57,123 nucleotides of DNA from an uncultured Planctomycetia bacterium. Lineage in GTDB: Bacteria; Planctomycetota; Phycisphaerae; Phycisphaerales; SM1A02. The translations under genes were made by a program, and so were the position numbers. The notes beneath the pieces were generated by a model that was given only the letters and a program-made list of their open reading frames with translations, was not told where the DNA came from and searched no databases. This document shows positions 34,207 through 43,321 of this stretch, in pieces (position 1 is the first letter of the stretch; every line of letters begins with the position of its first letter). Where the stretch lies: positions 1 through 57,123 of the forward strand of contig CALMPF010000060.1 of NCBI GenBank assembly GCA_937871505.1, read 5' to 3'.

Positions 34207-35160
34207 ATGCATCGACCTTTCCGCGCCGTCGCGCGCCGTCGAACCGGGAGCTCGGCTCTCGTGGCGATCCTCGCACTGGCCACCTCCTGCGCAGCGCCTC
34301 CCGCGGGAGATCCGCCGCCGCAGCTCGCTCGGCTTGCGCAGGTCCAGGGCTCGCAGACGGTCCACGCGACCGCTCGGCTCGGGTCGGGTGCCGCGGTGGA
34401 CACGACGCAGCTCCTGGCGCTGCTCGGCCTGAGGACGGTCGAGGTTGCGCCTGAGCCTGCGGCCCGGGACCAGAGGGCCGCAGGAGGCGCCTATGTCTTC
34501 AACGTCATGCTCAAGGATGCGCGGTTGGTCCTCCGTGACGACGGCGCGGTCGAGCTCGAGCGCGGCATCATCCTGATCGACTCGACCTACAGAGCTCAGG
34601 GAGCGGACGGAGCGCCGCGCGCGGAGCGCGATCCGATGGACCCGAAGGGACATGCAGTCCCGCTCGAAGCGCTGGCGACCGCCTGCGGGCAGCTCCTGTC
34701 GACGTCGGGGGTGGCGATGGCCCCGTGGCCGCTCGGAGCCCTGCACGCGCCGCTCTGGGTGGCGGCGGCGGTCCCGCTCCCGCCGCTGTTCGTCGCTGCC
34801 CAGCAGGTCGCGGTCGCCAAGCCCAATCCGCCCTTGGTGGTTCGCCCGCCGATCGTCGCCGGAAGCGTGGGAACGCGATGGGTCGTCCAGTACCTCGCAG
34901 GCGATCGCCGCTCGGGCCCGACGGTGCGCGTCTTCCTCCGTTCCAAGGAGGATGATGCGCGGATCTGGGTCGGTCCTTCGGATCCGGCTGATCGCTCGCC
35001 GATCGTCTGGCTTGACGACCCGTCGCAGTATCTCGAGGTGGTCGGGGGGAGCTTTGCGTCGCTGCGGACGCTTCCGGTGACGCCGGAACTCGAGCGGATG
35101 CTCGTTGCGCTCGACCGCGAGGGTCGTGATCTCCTGGTCTGGACACAGCCGCGGCGCTGA
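34207..35160 (+). CDS. lipoprotein of unknown function
   Basis: 317 residues from the ATG at 34207, preferred because AAGGGAG precedes it by 6 nt; the GTG at 34183, overlapping the kinase stop, is an alternative. The signal peptide ends in a lipobox-like LATSCAA. The mature part contains YVFNVMLKDARLVLRDDGAVELERGIILIDSTYRA and later strands such as TRWVVQYLAGDRRSGPTVRVFLRSK, with no domain I can name. Located between the CHASE2 kinase and lgt, whose product would lipidate it. It may be a periplasmic partner of the kinase; that is inference from position only. Confidence 0.65.
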   Translation: MHRPFRAVARRRTGSSALVAILALATSCAAPPAGDPPPQLARLAQVQGSQTVHATARLGSGAAVDTTQLLALLGLRTVEVAPEPAARDQRAAGGAYVFNVMLKDARLVLRDDGAVELERGIILIDSTYRAQGADGAPRAERDPMDPKGHAVPLEALATACGQLLSTSGVAMAPWPLGALHAPLWVAAAVPLPPLFVAAQQVAVAKPNPPLVVRPPIVAGSVGTRWVVQYLAGDRRSGPTVRVFLRSKEDDARIWVGPSDPADRSPIVWLDDPSQYLEVVGGSFASLRTLPVTPELERMLVALDREGRDLLVWTQPRR

Positions 35161-35182
35161 CGGTGCAGCGCCGCGCGCTCGG

Positions 35183-35188
35183 TACCCT
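35183..35188 (+). promoter_or_regulatory. TACCCT box 6 nt before lgt
   Basis: CGG-TACCCT then CAGCCG then ATG. A transcription start 7 nt after the box would coincide with the start codon, giving a leaderless lgt mRNA. No -35 of quality is seen. Confidence 0.4.
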
Positions 35189-35194
35189 CAGCCG

Positions 35195-36286
35195 ATGCTC
35201 CTCGCCCAGAGCTACGTCAACACGCTCGACCCGGTGGCCCTGCCGATCGCTGGGGAGTTCGCGATCCGCTGGTACGGGCTCGCCTACCTGATCGGCTTCC
35301 TGGCCGGGTATCTGCTCCTGCGGCGCCTGCTCCGCAGCGGGCGAATGGGGATGCCGCCGGAGCTTCTGGACGACTTCGTCACGACGATGATCGTCGCGGT
35401 GCTCGTCGGCGGGCGCCTCGGTCACGTGCTCTTCTACGACCGGCCGATGCTGTGGGCGGTCGGATCGAGCTTTCCCTTCTGGGAGCCGCTGGCGTTCTGG
35501 CGCGGCGGGATGTCGAGCCACGGCGGGATCCTCGGCGTCATCCTCGGATGCTTCTGGTGGGGGCGCCGCCGCGGCGTGCCGGGCTGGCACGCCCTGGACC
35601 TGGTGGCGTTCGTCTGTCCGATCGGGCTCGGTCTCGGCCGCCTCGCCAACTTCATCAACGGCGAGCTGGTCGGACGGGCGTTGCCCGAGTCGCTGCGCGA
35701 CGCCCCGCCATGGTGGAGCGTGAAGTACCCCGGCGAGATCCTCGAGCGCGGCTTTCCGATCGAGTCGCTGGCGCCGCTTGCGGAGAACTTCGACGCAGCC
35801 ACGAGGGCGACCATCGAGTCATCGCGCGATCCGGCGTGGTCGCTCGCGGTGGCGGTCTATCAGGGGGCGATCAAGGGAACGCCGTCGCTGGTCGAGGGCG
35901 TCGCGCCGCTGCTGACGCCGCGATACCCATCACAGCTCGCGCAGGCGTTCACCGATGGCATCCTCCTGCCGATAGCGCTCGCGGTCGTCTGGCGCCGACC
36001 GAGGGTCGCGGGAGTCGTCTCGGCGTGGTTCGCCATCGCGTACGGCGCGCTGCGCTTCCTGACCGAGCAGATTCGCGAGATCGACGAGGGCGTCTGGATC
36101 CCGATGGGTCTCACTCTCCCGATGTGGCTGAGCCTCATCCTCGTGGGCGTCGGCATCGTGCTGCTGCTGACGATCGGGCGGCGAAGCGGCCCCATCTTCG
36201 GCGGCGCCTGGGGACCAGCGGGATCCACGGCGGCGGCGGTCCACCGACGCGGCGATGGGCCCGGCAGCGACCCACTCGGTGGATAA
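35195..36286 (+). CDS. lgt: prolipoprotein diacylglyceryl transferase
   Basis: 363 residues, polytopic. Family signatures: IRWYGLAYLIGFLAGYLL, GGRLGHVLFYD, WRGGMSSHGGILGVILG and GLGRLANFINGELVGR (the PROSITE-type G-R-x-A-N-F-x-N-x-E). The last part LRFLTEQIREID and a terminal membrane helix (LILVGVGIVLLLTIG) complete the fold. It transfers diacylglycerol from phosphatidylglycerol to the lipobox Cys of prolipoproteins. A 40- to 60-residue insertion lies between the signature and the C-terminal helices (around residues 185-240). Several lipoproteins in this window are likely substrates. Confidence 0.95.
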   Translation: MLLAQSYVNTLDPVALPIAGEFAIRWYGLAYLIGFLAGYLLLRRLLRSGRMGMPPELLDDFVTTMIVAVLVGGRLGHVLFYDRPMLWAVGSSFPFWEPLAFWRGGMSSHGGILGVILGCFWWGRRRGVPGWHALDLVAFVCPIGLGLGRLANFINGELVGRALPESLRDAPPWWSVKYPGEILERGFPIESLAPLAENFDAATRATIESSRDPAWSLAVAVYQGAIKGTPSLVEGVAPLLTPRYPSQLAQAFTDGILLPIALAVVWRRPRVAGVVSAWFAIAYGALRFLTEQIREIDEGVWIPMGLTLPMWLSLILVGVGIVLLLTIGRRSGPIFGGAWGPAGSTAAAVHRRGDGPGSDPLGG

Positions 36287-36557
36287 CCGGCTTCAGGTTC
36301 GGGATCCGTCAGTGTCGATCGAGCCAGGTCGCGACCGGGGCGCGAAGAAAGCGCGCCCGAGTCGGGCGCACGCGCGCCGTCCTGTAGGTTGCACGCCGCG
36401 TCCCGACGGTGCTTCGTCGCGGCGCCGCAGTCCGTCCGAGGGGAACGCTGCCGGCGGTGTGCGCCGACCGACGCCTCCTCGGTCGGTCCCTCGTCGTCGC
36501 TGGTCGCCCGGAGGGGACGGGCCGGACGACGGAGTGACTCGCAGACTCGCAGGCTCT

Positions 36558-36592
36558 CCGCCGCCCGCCTTCGCGGGCGGCGGTGCTTCTTG
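36558..36592 (+). terminator. hairpin with T-rich tail in the spacer after lgt
   Basis: An 11-bp perfect stem CCGCCGCCCGC (36558-36568), loop CTTC, complement 36573-36583, followed by TGCTTCTTG. It is the second best intrinsic-terminator candidate in the window. The spacer 36287-36694 holds no gene otherwise; a TAGGCT box at 36622-36627 may serve the next gene. Confidence 0.5.
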
Positions 36593-36694
36593 CAAGGGCG
36601 CCACGCTCTGCGCTGCCGGAATAGGCTCGCCGCATCCATGCGATCACCAAGCCCAGGCGCGAATCGAGGGTCGGACGACGATCGGCAGGAAGCG

Positions 36695-37822
36695 ATGCTC
36701 TCGCGGCGGACGGCGCTCCGCGCGCTCGCGGCGAGCGTCGGCGTCCCGCTCGCCGCCGCGCGCGGAGCTGCCGCAGGCGCCGGCGCTCCGGTCGATGGCG
36801 CGTCGGTCGTCAGCGCCGGCGCGCGGGGCGGCGCGGCGGGAGGCGGTGGCAGCGGCGAGGGGACTTCGACGGCTCCACCGCGCGACGCCGGCCCCGATCC
36901 CTCCGCTGCGCAGGGCGCCTCGGGAGCCGCACCGCTCGCCGCAGAGCCGCTCTACCGGATCTCGCTCGCGCAGTGGTCGCTGCATCGCACGCTCCGATCC
37001 GGCGCGCTCGAGGCGATGGACTTTCCCGTCGCCGCGCGCCGCGAGTACGCCCTCGACGCGATCGAGTACGTCAACACCTTCATGATGGCCGACGCGCCGC
37101 GCGACACCGCTCCGCGCGACGCAGCGTGGCGAAGCGAGCTGAAGAGGCGCTGCGAGGACCACGGCGTCCGGAGCCTGCTGGTGATGTGCGACGGGCTCGG
37201 AATGCTCGGTCACGAGGAGGACGCGCGCCGCGCGGAGGTCGTCGAACGGCATCGCCCGTGGGTGGAGTTCGCCGCCGGGCTCGGCTGTCACGCGATCCGG
37301 GTGAACGCGGCCAGCAGGGGCTCATGGGCGGAACAGAGGGATCGCGCCGCAGCAGGACTGCGGGCGCTCTGCGAGTTTGCGGATGGTCACGGCATCGACG
37401 TGATCGTCGAGAACCACGGCGGGCTCTCCTCGAACGGTCGCTGGCTCGCCGAGACGATCCGCGCCGTCGCCCATCCGCGCGCCGGGACGCTGCCGGACTT
37501 CGGGAACTTCTCGCTCGGGGACGGCACCACGTACGACCGCTACGTCGGCGTCGCGGAACTGATGCCGTACGCCCGGGCCGTCAGCGCCAAGAGCCACGAC
37601 TTCGACGACGCGGGCAACGAGATCCACACCGACTACCGGCGGATGCTCGGCATCGTGCTCGACGCGGGGTATCGCGGCTGGATCGGCATCGAGTACGAAG
37701 GCTCGCGGCTCGAGGAGCCCGCCGGGATCCGCGCGACCAAGGCGCTGCTCGAGCGCGTGCGGGATGAGCAGACGCAGCAGCGGCGCGATCGCTCGGCGTC
37801 GACGAGCCGGTCGTCGCCATAG
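36695..37822 (+). CDS. Tat-exported TIM-barrel sugar isomerase/epimerase-like protein
   Basis: 375 residues from the ATG at 36695, with AGGA 5 nt upstream; the ATG at 36638, 10 nt after a TAGGCT box, is the alternative and adds 19 residues. A twin-arginine signal (LSRRTALRALAASVGVPLAAA) is followed by a Gly/Ala/Ser/Pro-rich linker to about residue 90. The barrel matches xylose isomerase-like AP_endonuc_2 proteins: LYRISLAQWSLHRTL, DAIEYVNTFM, LLVMCDGLGMLG, GCHAIRVNAA, DVIVENHGGLSSN, GTLPDFGNFSLGD, VSAKSHDFDD, GWIGIEYEG. The Glu, Asp, His and Glu metal ligands are in place. Substrate probably a sugar or inositol, not determinable here. Confidence 0.82.
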   Translation: MLSRRTALRALAASVGVPLAAARGAAAGAGAPVDGASVVSAGARGGAAGGGGSGEGTSTAPPRDAGPDPSAAQGASGAAPLAAEPLYRISLAQWSLHRTLRSGALEAMDFPVAARREYALDAIEYVNTFMMADAPRDTAPRDAAWRSELKRRCEDHGVRSLLVMCDGLGMLGHEEDARRAEVVERHRPWVEFAAGLGCHAIRVNAASRGSWAEQRDRAAAGLRALCEFADGHGIDVIVENHGGLSSNGRWLAETIRAVAHPRAGTLPDFGNFSLGDGTTYDRYVGVAELMPYARAVSAKSHDFDDAGNEIHTDYRRMLGIVLDAGYRGWIGIEYEGSRLEEPAGIRATKALLERVRDEQTQQRRDRSASTSRSSP

Positions 37823-37855
37823 TCTGCGGGTGATCTGCGGGTGATCTGCGGGTGG
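37823..37855. repeat. three tandem 11-bp units after the isomerase gene
   Basis: TCTGCGGGTGA at 37823-37833 and 37834-37844, then TCTGCGGGTGG at 37845-37855, starting right after the stop codon. Origin by slippage is likely; no function is evident. Confidence 0.85.
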
Positions 37856-38008
37856 TTTCCGCGTGGTCTGAGCGTGATGCGATCGCGGCGCGCCGTGAGC
37901 GTGCACGCGACAGGCGCCTCGGCGGCCGCGAGCGCACCGGCGGTGAAGCCGCCGGGACGGACGGCGCGTGCGCCGCGGCGGCGACCCGTCGGAGCGCCCG
38001 CCCCCGGA

Positions 38009-38422
38009 TCAGCCCTCGCGATCGTCGCTGACGAGGAAGAAGCGTCCCACGGTGACTCGGAACTTGCTCCCATCGTCGCGCTGCATCTCGTACCACCCCT
38101 CCATGGTTCCCCAAGGCGTTCCGAGCGGGCAGTAGCTGGCGTACTGCCACTCTTGCCCCGGCTCGATCCGCGGGGTCTGACCCACGGCGCCTTCGCCGCT
38201 CACCTCGTGGGTTTCGCCCTCCGCGTCGACGACGAACCAGTGCCGACGGACGAGCCGCGCCGGCTCGGCGCTCTCGTTGCGGATGGTCATGTGATAGATG
38301 AAGAGGTACTTGCCGAGGTCCGTCCGGCTCTGCCCGGCAAGGAACTGCGGGCGCGCAGAGACGCGGATTCCCTCGGTGAGGACGCTCGAACCGTGATCGC
38401 GACGAACGGTCGTTGAGGTCAT
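38009..38422 (-). CDS. apaG: ApaG domain protein
   Basis: 137 residues. Matches ApaG: TEGIRVSARPQFLAGQS, YLFIYHMTIRNESAEPARLVRRHWFVVDAEGETHEVSGEGAVGQTPRI, EWQYASYCPLGTPWGTMEGWYEMQRDDG. An immunoglobulin-like single domain, linked by genetics in enterobacteria to cobalt resistance and magnesium efflux; biochemical function unknown. A TACCCT box lies about 13 nt upstream of the ATG on the minus strand. It stands alone. Confidence 0.93.
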   Translation of the reverse strand: MTSTTVRRDHGSSVLTEGIRVSARPQFLAGQSRTDLGKYLFIYHMTIRNESAEPARLVRRHWFVVDAEGETHEVSGEGAVGQTPRIEPGQEWQYASYCPLGTPWGTMEGWYEMQRDDGSKFRVTVGRFFLVSDDREG

Positions 38423-38672
38423 GGCGGACAGCCGGAGGGTAGGTGGGGGGAGAACCCGCGTAAAGCGGGAGCGGCTCCGGTCGCGCCGGTCGCCCGATCA
38501 GGAGCCGCGAGTCCCCGGGCGGTTTCCCCGCGACGTGCAGTTCATCGTGCCAGGTCGTCCCCGTGAGCCGCTGGAGTGCCCGATGGAGCGCGCGCGGCCC
38601 GAGGAACGAGCGGCGCCGGAGCAGAGCGACCGAGCGAGCGTGCAGGAGCGCGACCGCGCTGCCGATTGCGAT

Positions 38673-38719
38673 CGCGTGACGACGACGCCCCGGCTGGACC
38701 GGGGCGTCGTCGTCGCGTG
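38673..38719 (-). terminator. 21-bp stem-loop after a dockerin gene, no T-tract
   Basis: A perfect 15-bp inverted repeat (38679-38693 with 38699-38713, loop CTGGA) extends to 21 pairs with two G-U (38673-38719). It lies 64 nt downstream of the stop of the dockerin protein gene, in the 360-bp spacer 38423-38782, which otherwise contains no gene. Likely a transcript end or 3' stabiliser. Confidence 0.6.
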
Positions 38720-38782
38720 CTGCGTCCGAAGCCGGGGCGCTGCGGGGCGAAGCCTGAGCGTTGGGACTGCGCTCGCGCCGTC

Positions 38783-39829
38783 TCAGTTCCAGGCGCCGAG
38801 GAGGATGCCGAGATCGGCCCCGTCGACGATTCCGTCGCCGTTGAGGTCGCCCGGACCGGCGGTTCCCCATGCGCCGAGCAGGATGCCAAGATCGGCGCCG
38901 TCGACGACGCCGTCTCCGTTGAGGTCCGCGGGGTTGCCTGCCTGCGCGAGGGTGACCGTCAGCCGACCGGCCGACTGGAGACCGAGCGTGACGAAGGGGT
39001 TCTCCTTGGTGTAGAAGCTCGGGAACGTCCCGCTTCCCTGTTGCTCTGTCACGAAGAGCGACGCGACGATGAGGAAGAGCCGACCCTCGTCGAAGGCTGC
39101 GTCGACGTACTCGCGCACGAAGGGATCGTCGAGGTCGAGCGTGAACTCGATGTCTGTGTCGATCGGCACGTACTCGCCGGGGTTGAGGGACGGGATGATG
39201 CCGACAGCGAATGCCGTCGGGTCGAACTCGAGCGAGACGTTGTTCGAGACATCGAGCCCCGGCGCCGCGCTGTCGCCCGCGATCGGATAGGCGGTGCGGA
39301 TGCCCTGGCCAAACGGACCGAAGGGCGAGAACGGCGTCGTCTCGACGTAGTTCTGTGCCGAGAAGCCCCAGCGGAAGCCGGCGCCGAACACCTCGACCGG
39401 ACGACCGGGGTCGAGATCCGCCTCGTAGTCGGGATCGTCGGGCTGGAGCCAGCTTCGGTACGAGTCCGGCGTGGGGTCGTACTGGAAGGTCAGATCGGTG
39501 TTGGTCCGCATCGTCAGCGTGACCTCGACCACGGAGTAGCCCTGATCGATCAGCTCCGGCGTCAGGAGTCCGCCGACGTCAAACGCAACCAGCGCCTGGC
39601 CGTCGCGATTGTCGAAGTCGGTCCCGAAGCCGCCTGGAAGCTTGGAGGAGAAGACGGACGCGAAGAACCCGCCGCCGGGGTTGCTCGCGAACGGGTAGAC
39701 CCATTGATCGAGCGCTGGCTGGGGGAGCACCGTGATGATCGGACCTGCTGCGGCCGCGCCGGTCAACAGTGCGATCGGGAGGCCGAGGAGCGCGAGGTTG
39801 TGCCTGCGAGGGGTGGTGAGTGAGTTCAT
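38783..39829 (-). CDS. secreted protein with C-terminal dockerin-like repeats
   Basis: 348 residues from the ATG at 39829. Signal peptide [19 protein letters not shown]. The body has no domain I recognise: [28 protein letters not shown] and [25 protein letters not shown] suggest a beta-rich fold that often appears in planctomycete exoproteins. The last 45 residues are two calcium-loop repeats, [20 protein letters not shown] and [20 protein letters not shown], ending Asn. Function unknown; export and anchoring through the dockerin-like tail are inferred. Confidence 0.82.
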   Translation of the reverse strand: MNSLTTPRRHNLALLGLPIALLTGAAAAGPIITVLPQPALDQWVYPFASNPGGGFFASVFSSKLPGGFGTDFDNRDGQALVAFDVGGLLTPELIDQGYSVVEVTLTMRTNTDLTFQYDPTPDSYRSWLQPDDPDYEADLDPGRPVEVFGAGFRWGFSAQNYVETTPFSPFGPFGQGIRTAYPIAGDSAAPGLDVSNNVSLEFDPTAFAVGIIPSLNPGEYVPIDTDIEFTLDLDDPFVREYVDAAFDEGRLFLIVASLFVTEQQGSGTFPSFYTKENPFVTLGLQSAGRLTVTLAQAGNPADLNGDGVVDGADLGILLGAWGTAGPGDLNGDGIVDGADLGILLGAWN

Positions 39830-40169
39830 GGCGGTTCTGTGTGGGCCGATGGATGCCGTGGTTGGAGCCAAGGCTCGAAGCGAGAGTCGAGCCGCTCGGG
39901 CACCTGGGCTGCGTCGCGCCGCCCTCGTGCGGTCGCCGGGGCCCTCTCCGGGGTGGAGAGCGTCGCAGGGAGCGAACCTGCATCGCCGAGCGCGAGAACT
40001 GTCGAAGGAGGTTGGCGGTGCCGGTCCGAGCGGATCCGGCGAGCGTTCCTTCTCGGATTCCCTCCCGCCAGTTCGTCCGACCTGCGTGCGTCCGTTCCCG
40101 CACGAGCTGGGTCCGCAGCTTCCGGACGCCGCGGCACGAGCCGGTCATTCGGAGCTTCGGTCGACTTGG

Positions 40170-40198
40170 TTGCAGTTGCGACGCAGTCGCAATAAGCT
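40170..40198 (+). promoter_or_regulatory. candidate promoter of the second prepilin gene
   Basis: TTGCAG (40170-40175), a 17-bp spacer and TAAGCT (40193-40198) lie 82 bp before the ATG at 40281. The divergent spacer 39830-40280 contains no gene. The local composition is the only A/T-rich patch in it. Confidence 0.4.
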
Positions 40199-40280
40199 AA
40201 CAGATCTCCGACGACCCGCCTACCCTCCGCCTCGACCACGACCGCTCCCCGCTCCACCTCGTCCGCACCTCCTTCCCGCG

Positions 40281-41171
40281 ATGCCCCGGCCCCAACTCCG
40301 TCCACTTCGCTCGCGGTCGCGTCGGCGCCCGGGGTTCGCTGGCAGACCAGCCTTCACGCTGGTCGAGCTGATCGTCGCCGTCGGGGTGATCGCGCTGCTC
40401 CTGGGCATCGTCACGGTGGTGGCGGCCTCTGCCCGCAAGAGCGCCGGGGCGACGCGCGAGCTGGCGCTGGCGCGGTCGCTGATGGCGGCCTATTCCGGCT
40501 ACAGCGTCGACAACCGCGGCTCGCTGCTGCCGGGCTTCTACAACGTCACCCCGGCGCTCCCGACTCCCTCCGACGGGAAGGGCAACACCATCAGCGGTCC
40601 GGCTGCGCATCGCTATCCGTGGCGGCTCGCCCCGTTCCTCGACTACAACCTGGACGCGCTGATCCAGGATCGCTGGCTGCTCGACGACCTCCGGTACACG
40701 AACCAGTTCGAGTACTTCGTCAGCCTCTATCCCTCGCTCGGACTCAACACGACGTTCCTCGGCGGCGACAGCAGCTCCGAGGGGCTGGGGTTCAGCCCTG
40801 CCTTCGCGTCGCTCTACGGGAACTTCTACCTTCGGCGGATGAGCGAGGCGCGGCGACCTGCCGAGCTGATCACCTTCGCCTCGGCGCGGACGAATGCCCC
40901 GTACGAACCGGGCGCGCCGCCGATCATCGAGGGGTACTTCAAGGTCGAGTCGCCCTTCCTGCTCAACCGTCGCTGGGCGGAGTCTTGGGACCCCGAACAG
41001 CTCCCGAAGCAGTGGGGGTTCCTGTCGATGCGGCACCCGGGGCGGAAGGCCGCCGTCGGCTTCCTCGATGGACACACAGGGCTCCTCGACGACGGTGCCG
41101 TCACCGACATGCGGCGATGGGCCGATCGCGCGGATCGGCCCGACTGGACGCTGGTGCCTTCGGTACCCTGA
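40281..41171 (+). CDS. prepilin-type protein with C-terminal DGH motif
   Basis: 296 residues from the ATG at 40281. Basic leader, cleavage region GRPAFTLVELIVAVGVIALLLGIVTVVAAS (Gly-Arg-Pro-Ala before Phe departs from the strict Gly at -1), then a helix and globular domain. Near the end MRHPGRKAAVGFLDGHTGLL matches the H...DG motif typical of planctomycete prepilin-like proteins. Likely a pseudopilin-type membrane protein. The next gene starts 8 bp after its stop, suggesting co-transcription with the coiled-coil protein. Confidence 0.82.
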   Translation: MPRPQLRPLRSRSRRRPGFAGRPAFTLVELIVAVGVIALLLGIVTVVAASARKSAGATRELALARSLMAAYSGYSVDNRGSLLPGFYNVTPALPTPSDGKGNTISGPAAHRYPWRLAPFLDYNLDALIQDRWLLDDLRYTNQFEYFVSLYPSLGLNTTFLGGDSSSEGLGFSPAFASLYGNFYLRRMSEARRPAELITFASARTNAPYEPGAPPIIEGYFKVESPFLLNRRWAESWDPEQLPKQWGFLSMRHPGRKAAVGFLDGHTGLLDDGAVTDMRRWADRADRPDWTLVPSVP

Positions 41172-41179
41172 GCGTCCTC

Positions 41180-41914
41180 GTGCGACGCAACGCTGCGCAT
41201 CGCCTCTCTGACGCCGGAGCGCCGCCACGGCGCTGGCGCGCGCTCGGTCCCCGGCGGGGTCGCTGCCTCATCGGCGCCCTCGCGTTCGCCTGCCTCGGTC
41301 CGATGAGCTGCCGCGTGACGGCCTTGGCCCCGACCGAGGCCGACCGCAACCGCGAGCGCGTCCAGGAACTCGAAGGCGAGGTTCGGACGCTGCGCGGACG
41401 GGTGGGCGAGCTCGAAGCGGCGCTGGGGCTGTCCGAACGCCTGAGCGCCTCCGCCGCGATCGACCCGGCCGTTCTCGCGGCGGCGCCCTTCGCGGAGTCG
41501 ATCCGACTCGGTCGCTTCGGAGGCTTCGAGGATCGCGACGGCGACGGCGCGGCGGATCTCCTTCGACTCTCGATCGAGGCCTTGGATGGCGGCGGGCGCC
41601 CGGTCCAGGTCGCCGGCTGGGCTCGCGTCGAGCTGACCTGCGCGCCGCTCGGGGGCGCCCCGCGCCGGATTGCGACGCTCGAGCTCGAGCCGGCGGAACT
41701 CCGCGAGCGCTTCCGCTCGGGGCTCTTCGGAGCCTCCTATTCGATCGAGCTTCCGGTCGCCGCGGCGCACCGGCCTGAAGGGCCGTGCATCCTCGTGGTT
41801 GAGCTGCGCGACGGCATCACGGGCCGGACGATGCGGACGGAGGAGACCGTCGATCCGGCGCAGGTCCTGTCGCGGCCGATCGCGCCGTCGCAGCGTGATT
41901 CCGTCTTGCGGTAG
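41180..41914 (+). CDS. envelope coiled-coil protein, putative lipoprotein
   Basis: 244 residues from a GTG at 41180. A basic N-terminus and hydrophobic stretch GALAFACLGPMSC end in a cysteine resembling a lipobox, though Pro-Met-Ser-Cys is atypical. A coiled coil follows (NRERVQELEGEVRTLRGRVGELEAAL), then a beta domain (GRFGGFEDRDGDGAADLLRLSIEALD, GWARVELTCAPLGG, FRSGLFGASYSIELPV). No family name known to me. A TACCCT box lies 10 nt upstream. The stop codon TAG forms part of the TAGACT box of the next gene. Confidence 0.65.
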   Translation: MRRNAAHRLSDAGAPPRRWRALGPRRGRCLIGALAFACLGPMSCRVTALAPTEADRNRERVQELEGEVRTLRGRVGELEAALGLSERLSASAAIDPAVLAAAPFAESIRLGRFGGFEDRDGDGAADLLRLSIEALDGGGRPVQVAGWARVELTCAPLGGAPRRIATLELEPAELRERFRSGLFGASYSIELPVAAAHRPEGPCILVVELRDGITGRTMRTEETVDPAQVLSRPIAPSQRDSVLR

Positions 41915-41917
41915 ACT
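41912..41917 (+). promoter_or_regulatory. TAGACT box 8 nt before the small lipoprotein
   Basis: CGG-TAGACT ends 8 nt upstream of the ATG at 41926; its first three bases are the stop codon of the preceding gene. As a -10 element it would produce a leaderless message. Confidence 0.4.
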
Positions 41918-41925
41918 CTCGGCCG

Positions 41926-42159
41926 ATGACGCGGCGTCGCCGTCGAATCCTCCGCGCGCTGGCACTCGCCGTGATTCCGGGCGTCGTCGCGGGCGCGGGA
42001 TCCGGCTGCCAGAAGGCTCTCTTTCCGGAGGATCAACCCCGAACACCTTTCGAACTTCACGACCGGATGCGCTCCCGCTACCGGCCGACGCAGGAGTTCG
42101 ATGTCTTCGGCCGCCCCCAGCCGGCCCTCCGCTCGCGGCTCGGTCCAGAGAATCGCTGA
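41926..42159 (+). CDS. small planctomycete-type lipoprotein
   Basis: 77 residues. Signal sequence LRALALAVIPGVVAGAGSGC with the acylated Cys at the end, then QKALFPEDQPRTPFELHDRMRSRYRP and GRPQPALRSRL. The ALFPxxxPRTxxE...R pattern recurs in small lipoproteins of planctomycetes as far as I know; function unknown. It lies between the coiled-coil protein and the amidase. Confidence 0.7.
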   Translation: MTRRRRRILRALALAVIPGVVAGAGSGCQKALFPEDQPRTPFELHDRMRSRYRPTQEFDVFGRPQPALRSRLGPENR

Positions 42160-42304
42160 AGTCCAGCGCTCGCCCGCGCCGATGTACTTTCGGTATGCTG
42201 CGCGAAGCGCTCGCGCTCTGCGGCCGCGCTTCCGCGCAGCGCAGGGGCAGCACTTCGCGGCACGCAGCCTTCGCCCCATCACCGGTCGTTCCTCCAAGCC
42301 TGCC

Positions 42305-42949
42305 GTGGCCCGCCGACGCCGTCGCATCACCCGCCGAACCCGCATCGTCTGGGCTGCCTTTGCAGCCGCGACGACGCTTGTCACAGGCGTGCTCATCCTC
42401 GGCGACGGCGGCGCTCCGCGAGGTCTCGTCGCCGCGAGCCAAGGCACGATCGACGACCTTGCCGCACGGCGCAGCGGCGATCCCGTGCAGCCGCGCGAGG
42501 CGGCCCTGGACCGCGCCCGGTGGAAGGGGATCGTGATCCATCACTCGGGCAGCCCGGTCGGGGATCCCGACGCGATCGAGCGACAGCATCTCTCGTTCGG
42601 CTACGCGAGCCTCGGCTACCACTTCGTCATCGGCAATGGGCACGGATACGGCGACGGGGTCATCCATGTCGGTCCGCGCTGGAATCGGCAGCAGCCCGGC
42701 GCCCACGTCGCGGGCGGCGATGGCCCTTGGTACAACGAGCACGCCATCGGCATCTGCCTCGTCGGCAACGGCGACCGCCGTCCCTTCACCGATCGGCAGC
42801 TTCGCGAGCTGGTGGCGCTCGTCCGCCGCCTCCAGCAGTCGCTGGGGATTCCGGCTGGCGCCGTGCACCTGCACGCCGACCTCGCCGCGGTGAACAGCCC
42901 CGGCCGGTATTTCCCGGCTGCGGAGTTCGAGGCGCAGCTCCTCCGGTAG
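42305..42949 (+). CDS. N-acetylmuramoyl-L-alanine amidase (PGRP/Amidase_2 type)
   Basis: 214 residues from a GTG at 42305; an ATG at 42182 in the same frame would add 41 residues but lies before a TATGCT box (42194-42199) that may be the promoter. A basic N-terminus and membrane anchor (IVWAAFAAATTLVTGVLIL) precede the amidase domain: WKGIVIHHSGSPVGD (zinc His), YASLGYHFVIGNGHG, DGVIHVGPRWNRQQPGAHV, NEHAIGICLVGNGD, and HLHADLAAVNSPGRYFP with the second His. It would cleave the peptide from muramic acid in the periplasm, relevant to the discussion of planctomycete peptidoglycan. Confidence 0.85.
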   Translation: MARRRRRITRRTRIVWAAFAAATTLVTGVLILGDGGAPRGLVAASQGTIDDLAARRSGDPVQPREAALDRARWKGIVIHHSGSPVGDPDAIERQHLSFGYASLGYHFVIGNGHGYGDGVIHVGPRWNRQQPGAHVAGGDGPWYNEHAIGICLVGNGDRRPFTDRQLRELVALVRRLQQSLGIPAGAVHLHADLAAVNSPGRYFPAAEFEAQLLR

Positions 42950-43321
42950 CGTCCTTCTGCCGTGGCAGCGCGGCGGCGACGTCCCGCGCGCGAGGCGCCC
43001 GGACCGGCCGATGTGGTTGCCGTCGCAGCCGAGGCTCCGCAGGGCGGACCAGCCAGCCCAGCACGGCGAATCGCGGCTCGACCGAGCCCGGCAGCGCGCC
43101 CTCGACGGCCAGATCGCTGCCGCGCGTCGAGACCTGCGGAGGAGGTCCGGCTCCCGCGGGACGGCGGCCTTTCCAATCGCGCCGGGCGCAGCCAATCGGT
43201 GCCCGCCGATCCCCAAGCACCCGGAACCGCAGCCGCGTCGGTGCGTCTTGCGGTCTATCATCGCCGCCTCGGTCAGCCCCGGTCCCTGCGACGATCGCCG
43301 CATTCAGCACGCGCCCACCGC
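42950..43321. other. spacer with a TATCAT box before the kinase gene
   Basis: No gene is visible on either strand. TATCAT at 43256-43261 differs from the -10 consensus at one position and would give a leader of about 50 nt for the kinase. No good -35 is seen. Confidence 0.4.

Noticed and set aside
41926..42949. The upstream ATG at 42182 as start of the amidase
   Set aside because: A TATGCT box lies after it and the added residues are low-complexity; the GTG at 42305 directly precedes the basic tip and membrane anchor. The choice is still uncertain.
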